DNA of 64,000 bases. It comes from Kiloniellaceae bacterium (GTDB lineage: Bacteria; Pseudomonadota; Alphaproteobacteria; Kiloniellales; J153). This document shows positions 16,046 to 25,512 of this stretch, in pieces (within the stretch, counting starts at the first letter, position 1; every line of letters begins with the position of its first letter). Both the position numbers and the translations under genes were made by a program. The stretch spans positions 1 to 64,000 of the forward strand of contig JAJFGJ010000029.1 of NCBI GenBank assembly GCA_021776175.1, written 5' to 3'. A model generated the notes under the pieces. The model was not told where the DNA came from. It worked only from the letters and a program-made list of their open reading frames with translations, and searched no databases.

Positions 16046-18787
16046 TTACCTAGCTTTTTTCTTAGCTTTTTTCTTAGCTGCTTTCTTAGCGGTTTTCTTC
16101 GCCCCCCGTTTCTTCGCCGCGCCCCGCGTGTCGGCCAACGCGGTCCGCGCGGCGGCCAGGCGGGCGATGGGCACCCGGAAGGGCGAGCACGAGACGTAAT
16201 CCAGGCCCACGCTTTGGCAGAACCGGATCGAATCCGGGTCGCCGCCATGTTCGCCGCAAATACCCATCTTGATGCCGGGGCGCGCGAGACGGCCGCGTTC
16301 GGCGCCGATCTTGACCAACTCTCCCACGCCCGAGGTATCGATGGTCATGAAGGGATCCCGGTCGATGATACCGCGCTGTTCGTAGGTGCCCAGGAAACTG
16401 GTCGCGTCGTCGCGCGACAATCCGTAGGTCGTTTGGGTCAGATCGTTGGTTCCGAAACTGAAAAACTCCGCCGTTTTGGCGATCTCCCCGGCGCGCAGGC
16501 AAGCGCGGGGCAGCTCGATCATGGTGCCGACGAGATAGTCGAGCTCGACACCCTCGCTTGCCATGACCGCGCGCGCGACCGCGTCGATCAAGGTCTTTAG
16601 AATTTCAAGCTCCTTGGGCACCGCGACCAGGGGTACCATGATCTCCGGCGCGACGGTTTCGCCGTGAGACTTGAACACCCGCGCCGCCGCCTCGAAGATG
16701 GCGCGCGCCTGCATCTCATAGATTTCGGGATAAGTAATCCCCAGGCGGCAGCCGCGATGCCCCAGCATCGGGTTCCATTCGTCGAGCTTCAGCTTGCGCG
16801 CCCGGACATGCTCCACCGACACGCCCGTCGCGGCGGCGACCTCCGCCATTTCCACCTCGCCGTGGGGCAGGAATTCGTTGAGCGGCGGATCGAGCAGCCG
16901 GATCGTGACCGGCAAGCCTTGCATGATCTGAAAGATTTGGACGAAATCGTCGCGCTGCATGGGCAATATCTTGTCGAGCGCCCGGCGCCGGTCCTCCACG
17001 GTGTCGGCCAGGATCATCTCGCGCACGGCGACAATACGGCCGGTATCGAAGAACATGTGCTCGGTACGGCATAGCCCGATACCCTCGGCGCCGAACTCGC
17101 GCGCCGTTTTCGCGTCGAGAGGTGTGTCCGCGTTGGCCCGCACGCCCATGGTCCGCATACCGTCGGCCCAGTCCATGATGGTGCCGAAATCGCCGGACAG
17201 TTCCGGTTGAATCGTGGAGACCTGTCCCCGCATAACCTCTCCGGTGGCGCCGTCGATGGTGACGACGTCGCCCTCCTTGAGCTCGTGCCCGTCAACACGC
17301 ATGACGCCGCTGGCATAGTCGATTCGCAGTTCGCCCGCGCCCGATACGCAAGGGCGTCCCATGCCGCGCGCCACGACCGCGGCGTGACTGGTCATGCCGC
17401 CGCGGGTGGTCAGAATCCCCCGCGCCGCGTGCATGCCATGAATATCTTCCGGCGAGGTCTCGATCCGGCACAAGATGATCGATTCCCCTCCCGCCGCTTG
17501 AGCTTCGGCGGCATCGGCGGAGAACACGATCTTCCCCGAGGCCGCCCCCGGCGAAGCCGGAAGCCCGCGCGCGACGATATCGCGCCGGGCGTTGGGGTCG
17601 AGGGTTGGATGAAGCAATTGATCGAGCGAGCTCGGTTCGATCCGCGCCACGGCTTCCGCCTCGGTAATCAATCCTTCCGCGACCATCTCGACCGCGATTT
17701 GGATGGCGGCGCTGGCGGTACGCTTGCCGTTTCGGGTTTGCAGCATATAGAGGGTGCCGCGCTGGACCGTGAATTCGATGTCCTGCATATCCCGGTAGTG
17801 CCGCTCCAGGATTTCGCGCACTTCCAGCAGTTGCCCGAAAACCTCGGGCATGACTTCTTCCATGGACGCCAGCGAGGACTTGTTCGCGGTTCTCCCCTTT
17901 AGGGTCAGATGCTGCGGCGTGCGTATCCCGGCCACGACATCCTCGCCTTGCGCGTTAACGAGGAATTCGCCGTAGAATTCGTTCTCGCCGGTCGAAGGAT
18001 CGCGCGTGAAGGCGACGCCGGTCGCGCAGTCGTCGCCCATGTTGCCGAAAACCATGGCCTGTATGTTGACCGCCGTGCCCCAACTGGCGGGCAGATTGTG
18101 TATCCGCCGGTAGGTTACCGCGCGCGGTGTCATCCAGGAGCCGAATACCGCGCCAATGGCCGCCCACAGCTGCTCGATTGGATCCTGCGGGAAGGGCGCG
18201 CCGGAGACTTCCTGAACCTTGGCGTGGAATTCGCGAATCACGGTGCGCCAATCGTCGGCATCGAGATCGGTATCGAGGGTGATCTCCTTGTCTTCCTTGT
18301 GAAGTTCGAGAATTTCCTCGAAGTGATGATGTTCGACATCGAGCACGACGTTGCCGAACATCTGAATGAAGCGGCGGTAACTGTCGTAGGCGAAACGCTC
18401 GTCGCCCGAGTGGCGCGCCAATCCCGCCACTGTCTCGTCGTTGAGGCCTAGATTGAGAACCGTGTCCATCATGCCGGGCATGGACGCGCGCGCGCCCGAG
18501 CGCACGGAAACCAGAAGCGGGTTCTTAGGATTGCCGAACTTGGCGCCGACCGCCTTTTCGATGCCCTTCAGCGCCTTCGCGACCTCGCCCTTCAGCCCCC
18601 GGGGGTAGCTCCGGGCATGGGCGTAGTAGCTGTTGCAGACCTCCGTCGTGAGCGTGAACCCAGGCGGCACCGGCAAGCCGATGGTGGACATCTCGGCCAA
18701 ATTGGCCCCCTTGCCGCCCAGGAGGTCGCGCATCCCGGCCCGGCCTTCCGCCTTGCCGTCGCCAAAGGAATAGACCCACTTACCCAT
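16046..18787 (-). CDS. ppdK: Pyruvate phosphate dikinase
   Basis: This is a 913-residue enzyme that interconverts pyruvate, ATP and phosphate with phosphoenolpyruvate, AMP and pyrophosphate. The N-terminal nucleotide-binding domain has LLGGKGANLAEM. The swivelling domain has the catalytic His in GGMTSHAAVVARGMGRPC, and the C-terminal PEP domain has the active-site Cys in MGICGEHGGDP. The family normally ends shortly after RLAAARTAL. Here a tail of about 22 residues follows, composed almost wholly of Lys and Ala. It is the last gene on the strand after glyS, ten bases away, and may be cotranscribed with glyQ-glyS. Confidence 0.96.
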   Translation of the reverse strand: MGKWVYSFGDGKAEGRAGMRDLLGGKGANLAEMSTIGLPVPPGFTLTTEVCNSYYAHARSYPRGLKGEVAKALKGIEKAVGAKFGNPKNPLLVSVRSGARASMPGMMDTVLNLGLNDETVAGLARHSGDERFAYDSYRRFIQMFGNVVLDVEHHHFEEILELHKEDKEITLDTDLDADDWRTVIREFHAKVQEVSGAPFPQDPIEQLWAAIGAVFGSWMTPRAVTYRRIHNLPASWGTAVNIQAMVFGNMGDDCATGVAFTRDPSTGENEFYGEFLVNAQGEDVVAGIRTPQHLTLKGRTANKSSLASMEEVMPEVFGQLLEVREILERHYRDMQDIEFTVQRGTLYMLQTRNGKRTASAAIQIAVEMVAEGLITEAEAVARIEPSSLDQLLHPTLDPNARRDIVARGLPASPGAASGKIVFSADAAEAQAAGGESIILCRIETSPEDIHGMHAARGILTTRGGMTSHAAVVARGMGRPCVSGAGELRIDYASGVMRVDGHELKEGDVVTIDGATGEVMRGQVSTIQPELSGDFGTIMDWADGMRTMGVRANADTPLDAKTAREFGAEGIGLCRTEHMFFDTGRIVAVREMILADTVEDRRRALDKILPMQRDDFVQIFQIMQGLPVTIRLLDPPLNEFLPHGEVEMAEVAAATGVSVEHVRARKLKLDEWNPMLGHRGCRLGITYPEIYEMQARAIFEAAARVFKSHGETVAPEIMVPLVAVPKELEILKTLIDAVARAVMASEGVELDYLVGTMIELPRACLRAGEIAKTAEFFSFGTNDLTQTTYGLSRDDATSFLGTYEQRGIIDRDPFMTIDTSGVGELVKIGAERGRLARPGIKMGICGEHGGDPDSIRFCQSVGLDYVSCSPFRVPIARLAAARTALADTRGAAKKRGAKKTAKKAAKKKAKKKAR

Positions 18788-18796
18788 TTGGTTTTC

Positions 18797-20926
18797 CTAT
18801 CCTTCGATCTTCGAAAAATCCGCGACCCGATCGAGGGTTACACGTATACGCCCAAGCAAACGTAAACGATTCGCGCGCAATTCTCGATTATCCGCATTGA
18901 CGGTTACCTTATCGAAAAAGCTATCGACCGCTTTGCGCAGCGAAGCAAGCGCGGTCATCGCGCCTTTGAAATTTTCCAACCCTATCGCCGCGCGCGAGGT
19001 CGCCGAGACGGCGCTCAAGGCACGGTACAGTTCGCGCTCCTCTTCCTGGCGCAAGGCCGCTGGATCGATCTCCTCGTCGTAGGAGCGGCCATCGCGCTTT
19101 TCCTCGATCCGCACGATGTTCGCCGCCCGGCGGTAGGCAACCAGAAGGTTGGCCCCGTCGCGCGTTTTCAAGAATGCCCCCAGCGCCGCGACCCGGGCCA
19201 GCAGGCGAACCAGGTCGTCCTCTCCGCTCACGGAGAAAACCGCGGCGATAAGGTCGTGGCGCACACCCTTGCCGCGCAAGGCGACCATGAGTCGGTCGGC
19301 GAAGAAATCGAGCAATTCGCCCGCGACCCCGCGCCAATCGGCGCGCCGCGCAGCGGGGGCCGAGAGCGACGCCAGATCGAAAGCCTTCAGCAAAGGCAGG
19401 CGCAGGCGGTTTTCCAGGATCAACCGAATGATCCCGAGTGCCGTGCGGCGCAAGGCGTAAGGGTCCTTGGAGCCGGTCGGCTTCTCGCCGATGGCGAAGA
19501 ATCCGACCAGGGTGTCGATCTTGTCGGCCAGCGCGACCGCGACCGAGGTCGGCGCCGATGGGCATGTATCGCCGGGACCGAGCGGCGAATAGTGCTCGGC
19601 GATGGCGCGGGCCACATCCTCGTGCTCGCCGTCGTGCAAGGCGTAGTAGCGTCCCATGATGCCTTGCAGTTCCGGGAACTCGCCGACCATGCCGGTCACC
19701 AGATCGGCCTTGGCCAGGCGCGCCGCCGAACGCACGCGGTCCTTGTCCGCGCCGGGTACGTAGCCCGCGATCTCGGTCGCCAGTGCCTGCACGCGATCGA
19801 CCTTTTCATCCAGGGTGCCGAGTTTCTCGTGGAATACGATCTGATTCAGGCGGGCGGCGCGGCTCGCCAGCGCCTGCTTGCGGTCCTGGTCCCAGAAAAA
19901 GCGCGCGTCGGCCAGGCGGGCGCGCAGGACACGCTCGTTCCCGGCGGCGATGGCCTTGCCCTTGTCCGCCGCCGCCATGTTGGCGACCAGTAGAAAACGG
20001 TTGGACAGGCGCCCCTTGGAGTCGAGCAGCGAGAGGTATTTCTGGTGCGCGCGCATGGTCGTGGTCAGGACCTCCGCCGGCAGGTCCATGAATTGCTCGT
20101 CGATACGGCCCATGAGCACGACCGGCCATTCGACCAGGCCGGTCACCTCGTCGAGCAGGGCGGGATCGTCCTTGAGCTTGAGCTTGGCCCGCGCCACGCG
20201 TCTCTTGGCCTGCCTTAGAATTTCCGCCTTGCGTTCCTCGGGATCGAGGATGACATAGGCCTTGCGCAGCTTGGCTTCGTAGTCGGCGAAGTCCCGCACC
20301 TTGAAGGGCTTGGGCGCCAGGAAGCGATGACCAAGAGTCGTATTGCCAACCAAGATGGATTTTTCCAGCGCCGCAAGTGAATCACCCACTTTCATTTCCC
20401 CTGCGCGCGCGCGTCGGCCAACAAAGGATTTCACAGGTTGAGCATCGAATACACAGACGATGCTGTGCAGTGGGCGAACCCAACGCATTTTACTCTCGCC
20501 CCAACGCATCGATTTCGGCCAAGAAAATCCGTCAACGGTGTCAAACAAAATGAATGGCAATAGGTCTTTCGTAGGTTGCCCCTTGGTTTTCTTGACCGCG
20601 AAGTAGAACTCGCCCTTATCGAGGCTTCGCACTTCGGCCTGTTTTACCGATTTCAGGCCGTTGGCCTTGAGAAAGCCTTGCACCGCCTTGTCGGGAGCGC
20701 CGACCCGCGGGCCGCGCCGCTCCTCGCTCACATCCGGCTGTTTCCTGGGCAGGCCGGCGACGGCGACGGCCAGGCGGCGCGGGGTGGCGAAAACTTGGGG
20801 GCTCTCGTGATCAAGTCCCGCCGCCGTCAAACGTTCGGAGAGCAAGCGGCCCAGATCGGCGGCGGCGCGGGCCTGCATGCGCGCCGGAATCTCCTCCGAC
20901 AGAAGTTCGATCAGAAGCTCGGCCAT
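18797..20926 (-). CDS. glyS: Glycyl-tRNA synthetase beta subunit
   Basis: This is a 709-residue beta chain of the alpha2-beta2 bacterial glycyl-tRNA synthetase. It starts [18 protein letters not shown], as the family does, and carries [18 protein letters not shown] and the HD-type region before a C-terminal anticodon-binding domain. The ATG at 20926 lies one base after the glyQ stop, so the two are coupled. A frame continues upstream inside glyQ but is not coding. Confidence 0.96.
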   Translation of the reverse strand: MAELLIELLSEEIPARMQARAAADLGRLLSERLTAAGLDHESPQVFATPRRLAVAVAGLPRKQPDVSEERRGPRVGAPDKAVQGFLKANGLKSVKQAEVRSLDKGEFYFAVKKTKGQPTKDLLPFILFDTVDGFSWPKSMRWGESKMRWVRPLHSIVCVFDAQPVKSFVGRRARAGEMKVGDSLAALEKSILVGNTTLGHRFLAPKPFKVRDFADYEAKLRKAYVILDPEERKAEILRQAKRRVARAKLKLKDDPALLDEVTGLVEWPVVLMGRIDEQFMDLPAEVLTTTMRAHQKYLSLLDSKGRLSNRFLLVANMAAADKGKAIAAGNERVLRARLADARFFWDQDRKQALASRAARLNQIVFHEKLGTLDEKVDRVQALATEIAGYVPGADKDRVRSAARLAKADLVTGMVGEFPELQGIMGRYYALHDGEHEDVARAIAEHYSPLGPGDTCPSAPTSVAVALADKIDTLVGFFAIGEKPTGSKDPYALRRTALGIIRLILENRLRLPLLKAFDLASLSAPAARRADWRGVAGELLDFFADRLMVALRGKGVRHDLIAAVFSVSGEDDLVRLLARVAALGAFLKTRDGANLLVAYRRAANIVRIEEKRDGRSYDEEIDPAALRQEEERELYRALSAVSATSRAAIGLENFKGAMTALASLRKAVDSFFDKVTVNADNRELRANRLRLLGRIRVTLDRVADFSKIEG

Positions 20927-20927
20927 G

Positions 20928-21851
20928 CTAGCCGCTCGAACCCGCGTTTTGCTGGCTGGCCACCCAAGCCTCGCAACACCCCTTGGCCAGCGCCCGCACG
21001 CGGCCGATGTAGGATTGACGTTCCGTGACCGAGATAACGCCCCGGGCATCGAGGAGATTGAAAAGGTGGCTGGCCTTCATGCACTGGTCATAGGCCGGCA
21101 AGGCCAGCTTGCGCTCGCCGCTCAGCAGTTGCGCGCATTCGGCCTCGGCGTCCTGAAAATGCCGGACCAGGGTCTCGGTCTCCGCTCGTTCGAAGTTGTA
21201 GGCCGAGAATTCACGCTCCGCCTGTAGGAAAATATCGCCATAAGTCTTGCCGCCGTCATTCTTGGGCACCCCGTCCCAATCCAGATCGTAAACGTTCTCC
21301 ACGCCCTGCACGTACATGGCCAGGCGCTCCAGCCCATAGGTCAGCTCGACCGAAACCGGGTCGCAGTCGATGCCGCCGACCTGCTGGAAATAGGTGAATT
21401 GGGTCACCTCCATGCCGTCGCACCAGACCTCCCATCCCAGGCCCCAGGCGCCCAGGGTCGGGCTTTCCCAATCGTCCTCGACAAAGCGGATATCGTGGGC
21501 CAGGGGGTCGAGTCCGAGGGCACGCAAGGAACCCAGGTAAAGCGCCTGCGCGTCGGGCGGCGAGGGCTTCATAATGACCTGGAACTGGTAGTAGTGCTGC
21601 AGGCGGTTCGGGTTGTCGCCATAGCGCCCGTCCGTCGGGCGGCGCGAGGGCTGCACGTAGGCCGCCTTCCAACCGCCGGGCCCAAGGGCGCGCAAGGTCG
21701 TGGCCGGGTGAAAGGTCCCGGCCCCGACCTCCAAATCGTAGGGTTGCAGAATCACACAGCCTTGTTCCGCCCAATAATCCTGCAGAGTCAGGATCAGACG
21801 CTGGAAACAAGTCTCGGGATCGGCCTTGAGGCGGGGGGCGGCCTTGGTCAT
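20928..21851 (-). CDS. glyQ: Glycyl-tRNA synthetase alpha subunit
   Basis: This is the 307-residue catalytic alpha chain of the class II glycyl-tRNA synthetase. Characteristic stretches include [33 protein letters not shown] and the [19 protein letters not shown] loop. It is the promoter-proximal gene of the glyQ-glyS(-ppdK) series. About 200 bases of non-coding sequence separate it from the zinc-ribbon gene upstream. Confidence 0.96.
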   Translation of the reverse strand: MTKAAPRLKADPETCFQRLILTLQDYWAEQGCVILQPYDLEVGAGTFHPATTLRALGPGGWKAAYVQPSRRPTDGRYGDNPNRLQHYYQFQVIMKPSPPDAQALYLGSLRALGLDPLAHDIRFVEDDWESPTLGAWGLGWEVWCDGMEVTQFTYFQQVGGIDCDPVSVELTYGLERLAMYVQGVENVYDLDWDGVPKNDGGKTYGDIFLQAEREFSAYNFERAETETLVRHFQDAEAECAQLLSGERKLALPAYDQCMKASHLFNLLDARGVISVTERQSYIGRVRALAKGCCEAWVASQQNAGSSG

Positions 21852-22049
21852 CTACCGTCAAAGGTTTGTGCACTGCGGGATAAGCGCGCGCACATTAACC
21901 TTGCCCGTAAACGAGATCAAGCAAAGGCCAAAAAACGCCGGGAATTCAATGGAGAGCGCCCTTAATCGCGGCCAGGCCGGCGGCAGCCGGTACTTGCCGG
22001 CGCGAATCGATTCGGCGAATGAAGAGACTGGGGATGGCCGCAGGAGGGA

Positions 22050-22325
22050 TTAGTAGGGACAGTCGGCGCGGCCGCAGCCGGAAGCTCCGCGCCCGGCAAC
22101 GTAAGTGCCGCAGACCGGGCACTCGATCATGTCCTCGGCCGAGCCTTGCGGGGGCTCCTCGGTGGCACGGCGGGCGGTTCCGGGCCAGCGGCGCTTCTTG
22201 GGCGCGCCGCCGTTTTTCGCGTCGCGCATCTGTTGCAGGCGCCCAAGCCACTTGAATCCATACCACACCAGCGCGATCGCGGCGGCCAGGACCAGGAGCT
22301 TCTGGAGCGAAGGTAATCCAAACAT
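22050..22325 (-). CDS. Small membrane protein with zinc-ribbon tail
   Basis: This 91-residue protein has one N-terminal membrane helix (about 8-26), a basic linker and a short zinc ribbon: CPVC, then a C-x-R-A-D-C-PY ending. The arrangement suggests a membrane-anchored metal-binding protein facing the cytoplasm. It lies between the S49 peptidase gene and glyQ, all on the same strand. I do not know a named function. Small proteins of this form occur in other alphaproteobacteria in my recollection, but I cannot check this. Confidence 0.72.
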   Translation of the reverse strand: MFGLPSLQKLLVLAAAIALVWYGFKWLGRLQQMRDAKNGGAPKKRRWPGTARRATEEPPQGSAEDMIECPVCGTYVAGRGASGCGRADCPY

Positions 22326-22386
22326 GGGGAAGGTTGTAGAGGTCCGCGCGCGGCGGGGTCAAGGATAGGGGTGGGAAGACCAGGCC

Positions 22387-23256
22387 CTAAAGCCCGTAGC
22401 GGGCCCAAAGCGCGCGTTCCTCGGCGGCGGCGAGCAGGCCGCTCACGGCACCCTGGGCGTCGAAAGCCCGGCCGCCGGCCCAGGTATCCAGGCCCAAACG
22501 CCGGCGCCACCAGGGTTTGGCGCCGTCGATTTTTCTCAAAACAACCTTGTCGCCGAAGCGCTCGCGCAGGACCTGGCGCATTTCGCCCAAGCCGTCGATC
22601 AGGCCCAGGTCCACGGCCGCCTTGCCGGTCCAGAATTCGCCGCTGAACAGAGTATCGCCACCGCCCTTGAGGCGATCGCCCCGGCGTTCGCGCACGGCGG
22701 CGATGAAGCTGTCGTGAATATCTTTTTGCAGGGCCTTGAGCCGCGCGACCTCGTTTTTCTTTTCCGGGCCGAAGGGATCGAGCATGGCTTTCTTCGCCCC
22801 CGAGGTGTGGATCCGCCGCTCGATGCCGTGGGTTTTCAACAACTCGGGAAACCCGAACCCGGCGGAGACCACCCCGATGGAGCCGACGATGGAGGTCTCG
22901 CGGGCGAAGATTTCGTCGCCCGCGCAGGCCAGCCAGTAGCCCCCGGAGGCCGCGACATCCTCGCAAAAGGCCAGGACCTTGACATCGTGCTCCTCGGCCA
23001 GGTCGCGAATCCGCTTGGCGATCAGATCCGATTGCGTGGGCGACCCGCCCGGGGAGTTGACCGCCAGGGCGACGGCCTTGAGGCGCGGTAGCTTGAAGGC
23101 ACGCTCGATCAGGCTTTCCATGGCCGCCAGCGTCATGCCGGAACGCAACGGCCCCGCGCCGCCGATGACCCCGCCAAGACGGAGCACGCCGACCACGGGC
23201 GGCGGCTCCTTGAAGCGGCGCAGCGGCAAGTAGGCCAGAAGGCTCCGGACATCCAT
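22387..23256 (-). CDS. S49 family signal-peptide-peptidase-like protease (SohB/SppA)
   Basis: This is a 289-residue serine protease of family S49. The nucleophile Ser lies in DVAASGGYWLACAGDEIFA, preceded by the oxyanion NSPGG motif. The likely general-base Lys is in SGAKKAMLDPF about 50 residues later, as in single-domain SppA. There is no N-terminal membrane helix, so it is probably cytoplasmic or loosely attached. I chose the ATG at 23256; an in-frame TTG at 23292 would add 12 residues. It is upstream of the zinc-ribbon gene on the same strand. Confidence 0.86.
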   Translation of the reverse strand: MDVRSLLAYLPLRRFKEPPPVVGVLRLGGVIGGAGPLRSGMTLAAMESLIERAFKLPRLKAVALAVNSPGGSPTQSDLIAKRIRDLAEEHDVKVLAFCEDVAASGGYWLACAGDEIFARETSIVGSIGVVSAGFGFPELLKTHGIERRIHTSGAKKAMLDPFGPEKKNEVARLKALQKDIHDSFIAAVRERRGDRLKGGGDTLFSGEFWTGKAAVDLGLIDGLGEMRQVLRERFGDKVVLRKIDGAKPWWRRRLGLDTWAGGRAFDAQGAVSGLLAAAEERALWARYGL

Positions 23257-23416
23257 GGCCAGAGATATAGAGACGGCGGGCACGCGGAACAACCGGGCTT
23301 GGCGCGATGTCTTTTTGAACGATTCGTGGACGGCGTCTCAGTTTGGAATTCAGGCTGAAGATATTGAGCCCGATGACGGAAAGGACAAGGCTACCTGGTG
23401 TGGCGGAAGAGCTGCA

Positions 23417-23470
23417 GGAACCGCTGATAGGCTTTGGAGCATGGAAGATATCTTGGATTTGATTGGGTAA
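23417..23470 (+). pseudogene. Relic of an IS transposase C-terminus
   Basis: A short frame ends ADRLWSMEDILDLIG and stop. This resembles the conserved C-terminal tail (DRLWSMEDI-type) of a widespread transposase family linked to IS1-like elements. Upstream the frame is not transposase-like, so only the end survives. It directly precedes the mazEF-like module and supports a mobile origin. Recognition is from memory of the motif. Confidence 0.4.
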
Positions 23471-23543
23471 GTGTTTCTTTCCTATTGACAGGATACCCTC
23501 CGGACGTATCTATTTTGTAGACACATTGTCCGGGGAGCCGATC

Positions 23544-23780
23544 ATGCAAAATCATATCGCGAAATGGGGGAATAGCCTTGCTTTAAGACTGCCCCGAAAT
23601 ATCGCGGCAGATGCTCAGTTGCATGAGGGGACAGTTGTAGAATTGCGAGTTGAAGGCAAATCGCTAGTGGTTCGCCCTGCTCGGCCAAAATACAAATTAA
23701 GTGAGCTGTTGGCGGCTCAAAAGCCAACCGAGGACAAGGAAATTGACTGGGGCAAGGCCGAGGGCGAAGAAGAGTGGTGA
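23544..23780 (+). CDS. mazE: MazE/AbrB-type antitoxin
   Basis: This 78-residue protein begins MQNHIAKWGNSLALRLPRNI, a classic swapped-hairpin AbrB/MazE DNA-binding motif. An acidic C-terminal tail follows (about 50-78) that would wrap the toxin. The ATG at 23544 has GGGGAG upstream. A longer in-frame start exists but has no ribosome site. It would bind its own promoter and neutralise the downstream toxin. Lower GC than neighbours points to recent acquisition. The toxin gene begins two bases after its stop. Confidence 0.87.
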   Translation: MQNHIAKWGNSLALRLPRNIAADAQLHEGTVVELRVEGKSLVVRPARPKYKLSELLAAQKPTEDKEIDWGKAEGEEEW

Positions 23781-23782
23781 GC

Positions 23783-24153
23783 ATGAAGCCCGCGCGGGGC
23801 GTCAAGGTGTTTACCAACCAGACCGAGGTGATTTCGTCTATCTAGACTTCACCCCTCAAGCAGGCACGGAGCAGGACGGTCGTCGGCCTGCTCTTGTGCT
23901 TTCCACCTTTGATTTTAATGTTGGTACGGGACTCATGTTCGCGTGCCCAATTACTTCCCAAATAAAGGGCGGCTCATTCGACGTAGAGGTGCCCAGAGGC
24001 GCTAAGCTTTCGGGGGTAATTCTTTCCCACCAATTGCGGTCGGTGGATTGGATCGCCAGAAACGCGGACTTTCACAGCAAGGCTCCCGAGAACACTGTTC
24101 TTGAAGTTCTTGCTCGCATAGAAGCAATCCTGGAAATCAAGCTGGATCCCTAG
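23783..24153 (+). pseudogene. mazF: MazF/PemK toxin, start codon out of frame by one base
   Basis: The C-terminal about 110 residues form an intact MazF-type mRNA interferase, with DRGDFVYLDFTPQAGTEQ and GRRPALVLS, LSHQLRSVDW later. The well-placed ATG at 23783, three bases after the mazE stop, is not in that frame: read from it the frame stops after 20 codons at TAG. A single extra G in the GGGG run at about 23796-23799 would make one frame reading MKPARGRQGVYQPDRGDF, just what the family has. No in-frame ATG, GTG or TTG occurs between 23746 and the RGD motif. It is either inactivated, a sequencing error, or expressed by frameshift. Confidence 0.75.
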
Positions 24154-24283
24154 AGTCCATTTTGATTTCTAACCGCGACACTACCTATTCGCGCCCCGGC
24201 TTGCCGAACGAGGCTGACAGGACCATCCGCGCCCTGTAGGGTGCCGCGGCTCACATAAAATCTTGAGAAGGAACCGTAACGTC

Positions 24284-25492
24284 ATGCGTCTTTTGCGCGC
24301 TATCGCCCTGTTTTCCGCCGTCCTGGGAATTTCCGCCCCCCCCGCCTCGGCGGAAGCGCTGAAATGGGACGTCATCGCCGCCAAGGCGAAAGACCAGACC
24401 GTCTATTGGAACGCCTGGGGCGGAGACGAGCGCATCAACGCCTATATCGCCTGGGCCGGCGAACGGATTTGGAACGATTACGGCGTCACCCTGCGCCATG
24501 TGAAGCTCTCGGACACCGGCGAAGCGGTGTCGCGCGTCCTGGCCGAGAAAACCGCCGGGCGCGATAGCGATGGGTCGGTCGATCTTATCTGGATCAACGG
24601 CGAGAATTTCGCCGCCATGAAGCGAAACCAACTCTTGTTCGGCCCCTTCACGCAAGCGCTGCCCAATTTCAAGCTGGTCGATTTCGCCGGCAAGCCAACG
24701 ACCTTGGTCGATTTCACGGTCCCGGTCGAGGGGCTGGAAGCGCCCTGGGGCATGGCCAAGATCAACTTCGTCTACGACAGCGCCCGGATCCAAACGCCTC
24801 CCCGCTCGATTCCCGAATTTTTGGATTGGGCCAAGGCGAATAAGGGCCGCTTTACCTACCCCGCGCCGCCGGACTTCATCGGCTCCACCTTCTTGAAGCA
24901 AGTTATGATCGAACTCACGCCCGACCCGGCGGCGCTCCAGAAACCGGCGCCGGAAGGCGCGGCCTTCGATACGGCGACCGCGCCCTTGTGGTCTTATCTG
25001 GAAGCCCTGCATCCGCACCTGTGGCGCGGCGGTAAAATCTTCCCCGCCAGCGGCACGGCACAGATGCAGATGCTGGACGACGGCGAAGTCGATATCGCGA
25101 TTTCCTTCTATCCCTCGGATGCCGCCTCCTTGGCCCAGAACGGCCGCTTGCCCGAAAGCGCCCGGATCTTCGTGCTGGAGGGCGGCACCATCGGCAACAC
25201 CCATTTCGTCGCCATCCCCTACAATGCCAGGGCCAAGGAAGGGGCCATGGTGCTGGCCAATTTCCTGATGAGCCCGGAAGCCCAGGCCCGCAAGCAGGAC
25301 ACCGCGGTTTGGGGCGATCAAACGGTTCTCGACGTGGCCGGGCTCGACCCCGCCGGCAAAAAGCGTTTCGACGCCCTGCCGGCGCACCCGGCGCTGCTGC
25401 CGCCGGAGGCCTTGGGGCCGACGCTCCTGGAGCCGCACCCAAGCTGGATGACGCGGATCGAAGCGGAGTGGCAGCGCCGCTTCGGCGGCTAA
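24284..25492 (+). CDS. ynjB: YnjB-like ABC transporter substrate-binding protein
   Basis: This is a 402-residue periplasmic binding protein. A signal peptide ends in PPASA at about residue 24. The mature chain begins LKWDVIAAKAKDQTVYWNAW, as in YnjB-family proteins. The three genes downstream form ynjBCD with the same organisation as in E. coli, where the ligand is uncertain. The ATG follows GAGAAGGAA. A promoter probably lies in the 130 bases after mazF. Confidence 0.85.
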   Translation: MRLLRAIALFSAVLGISAPPASAEALKWDVIAAKAKDQTVYWNAWGGDERINAYIAWAGERIWNDYGVTLRHVKLSDTGEAVSRVLAEKTAGRDSDGSVDLIWINGENFAAMKRNQLLFGPFTQALPNFKLVDFAGKPTTLVDFTVPVEGLEAPWGMAKINFVYDSARIQTPPRSIPEFLDWAKANKGRFTYPAPPDFIGSTFLKQVMIELTPDPAALQKPAPEGAAFDTATAPLWSYLEALHPHLWRGGKIFPASGTAQMQMLDDGEVDIAISFYPSDAASLAQNGRLPESARIFVLEGGTIGNTHFVAIPYNARAKEGAMVLANFLMSPEAQARKQDTAVWGDQTVLDVAGLDPAGKKRFDALPAHPALLPPEALGPTLLEPHPSWMTRIEAEWQRRFGG

Positions 25493-25512
25493 CGCCGGGG
25501 GGCGCGAAGGAC

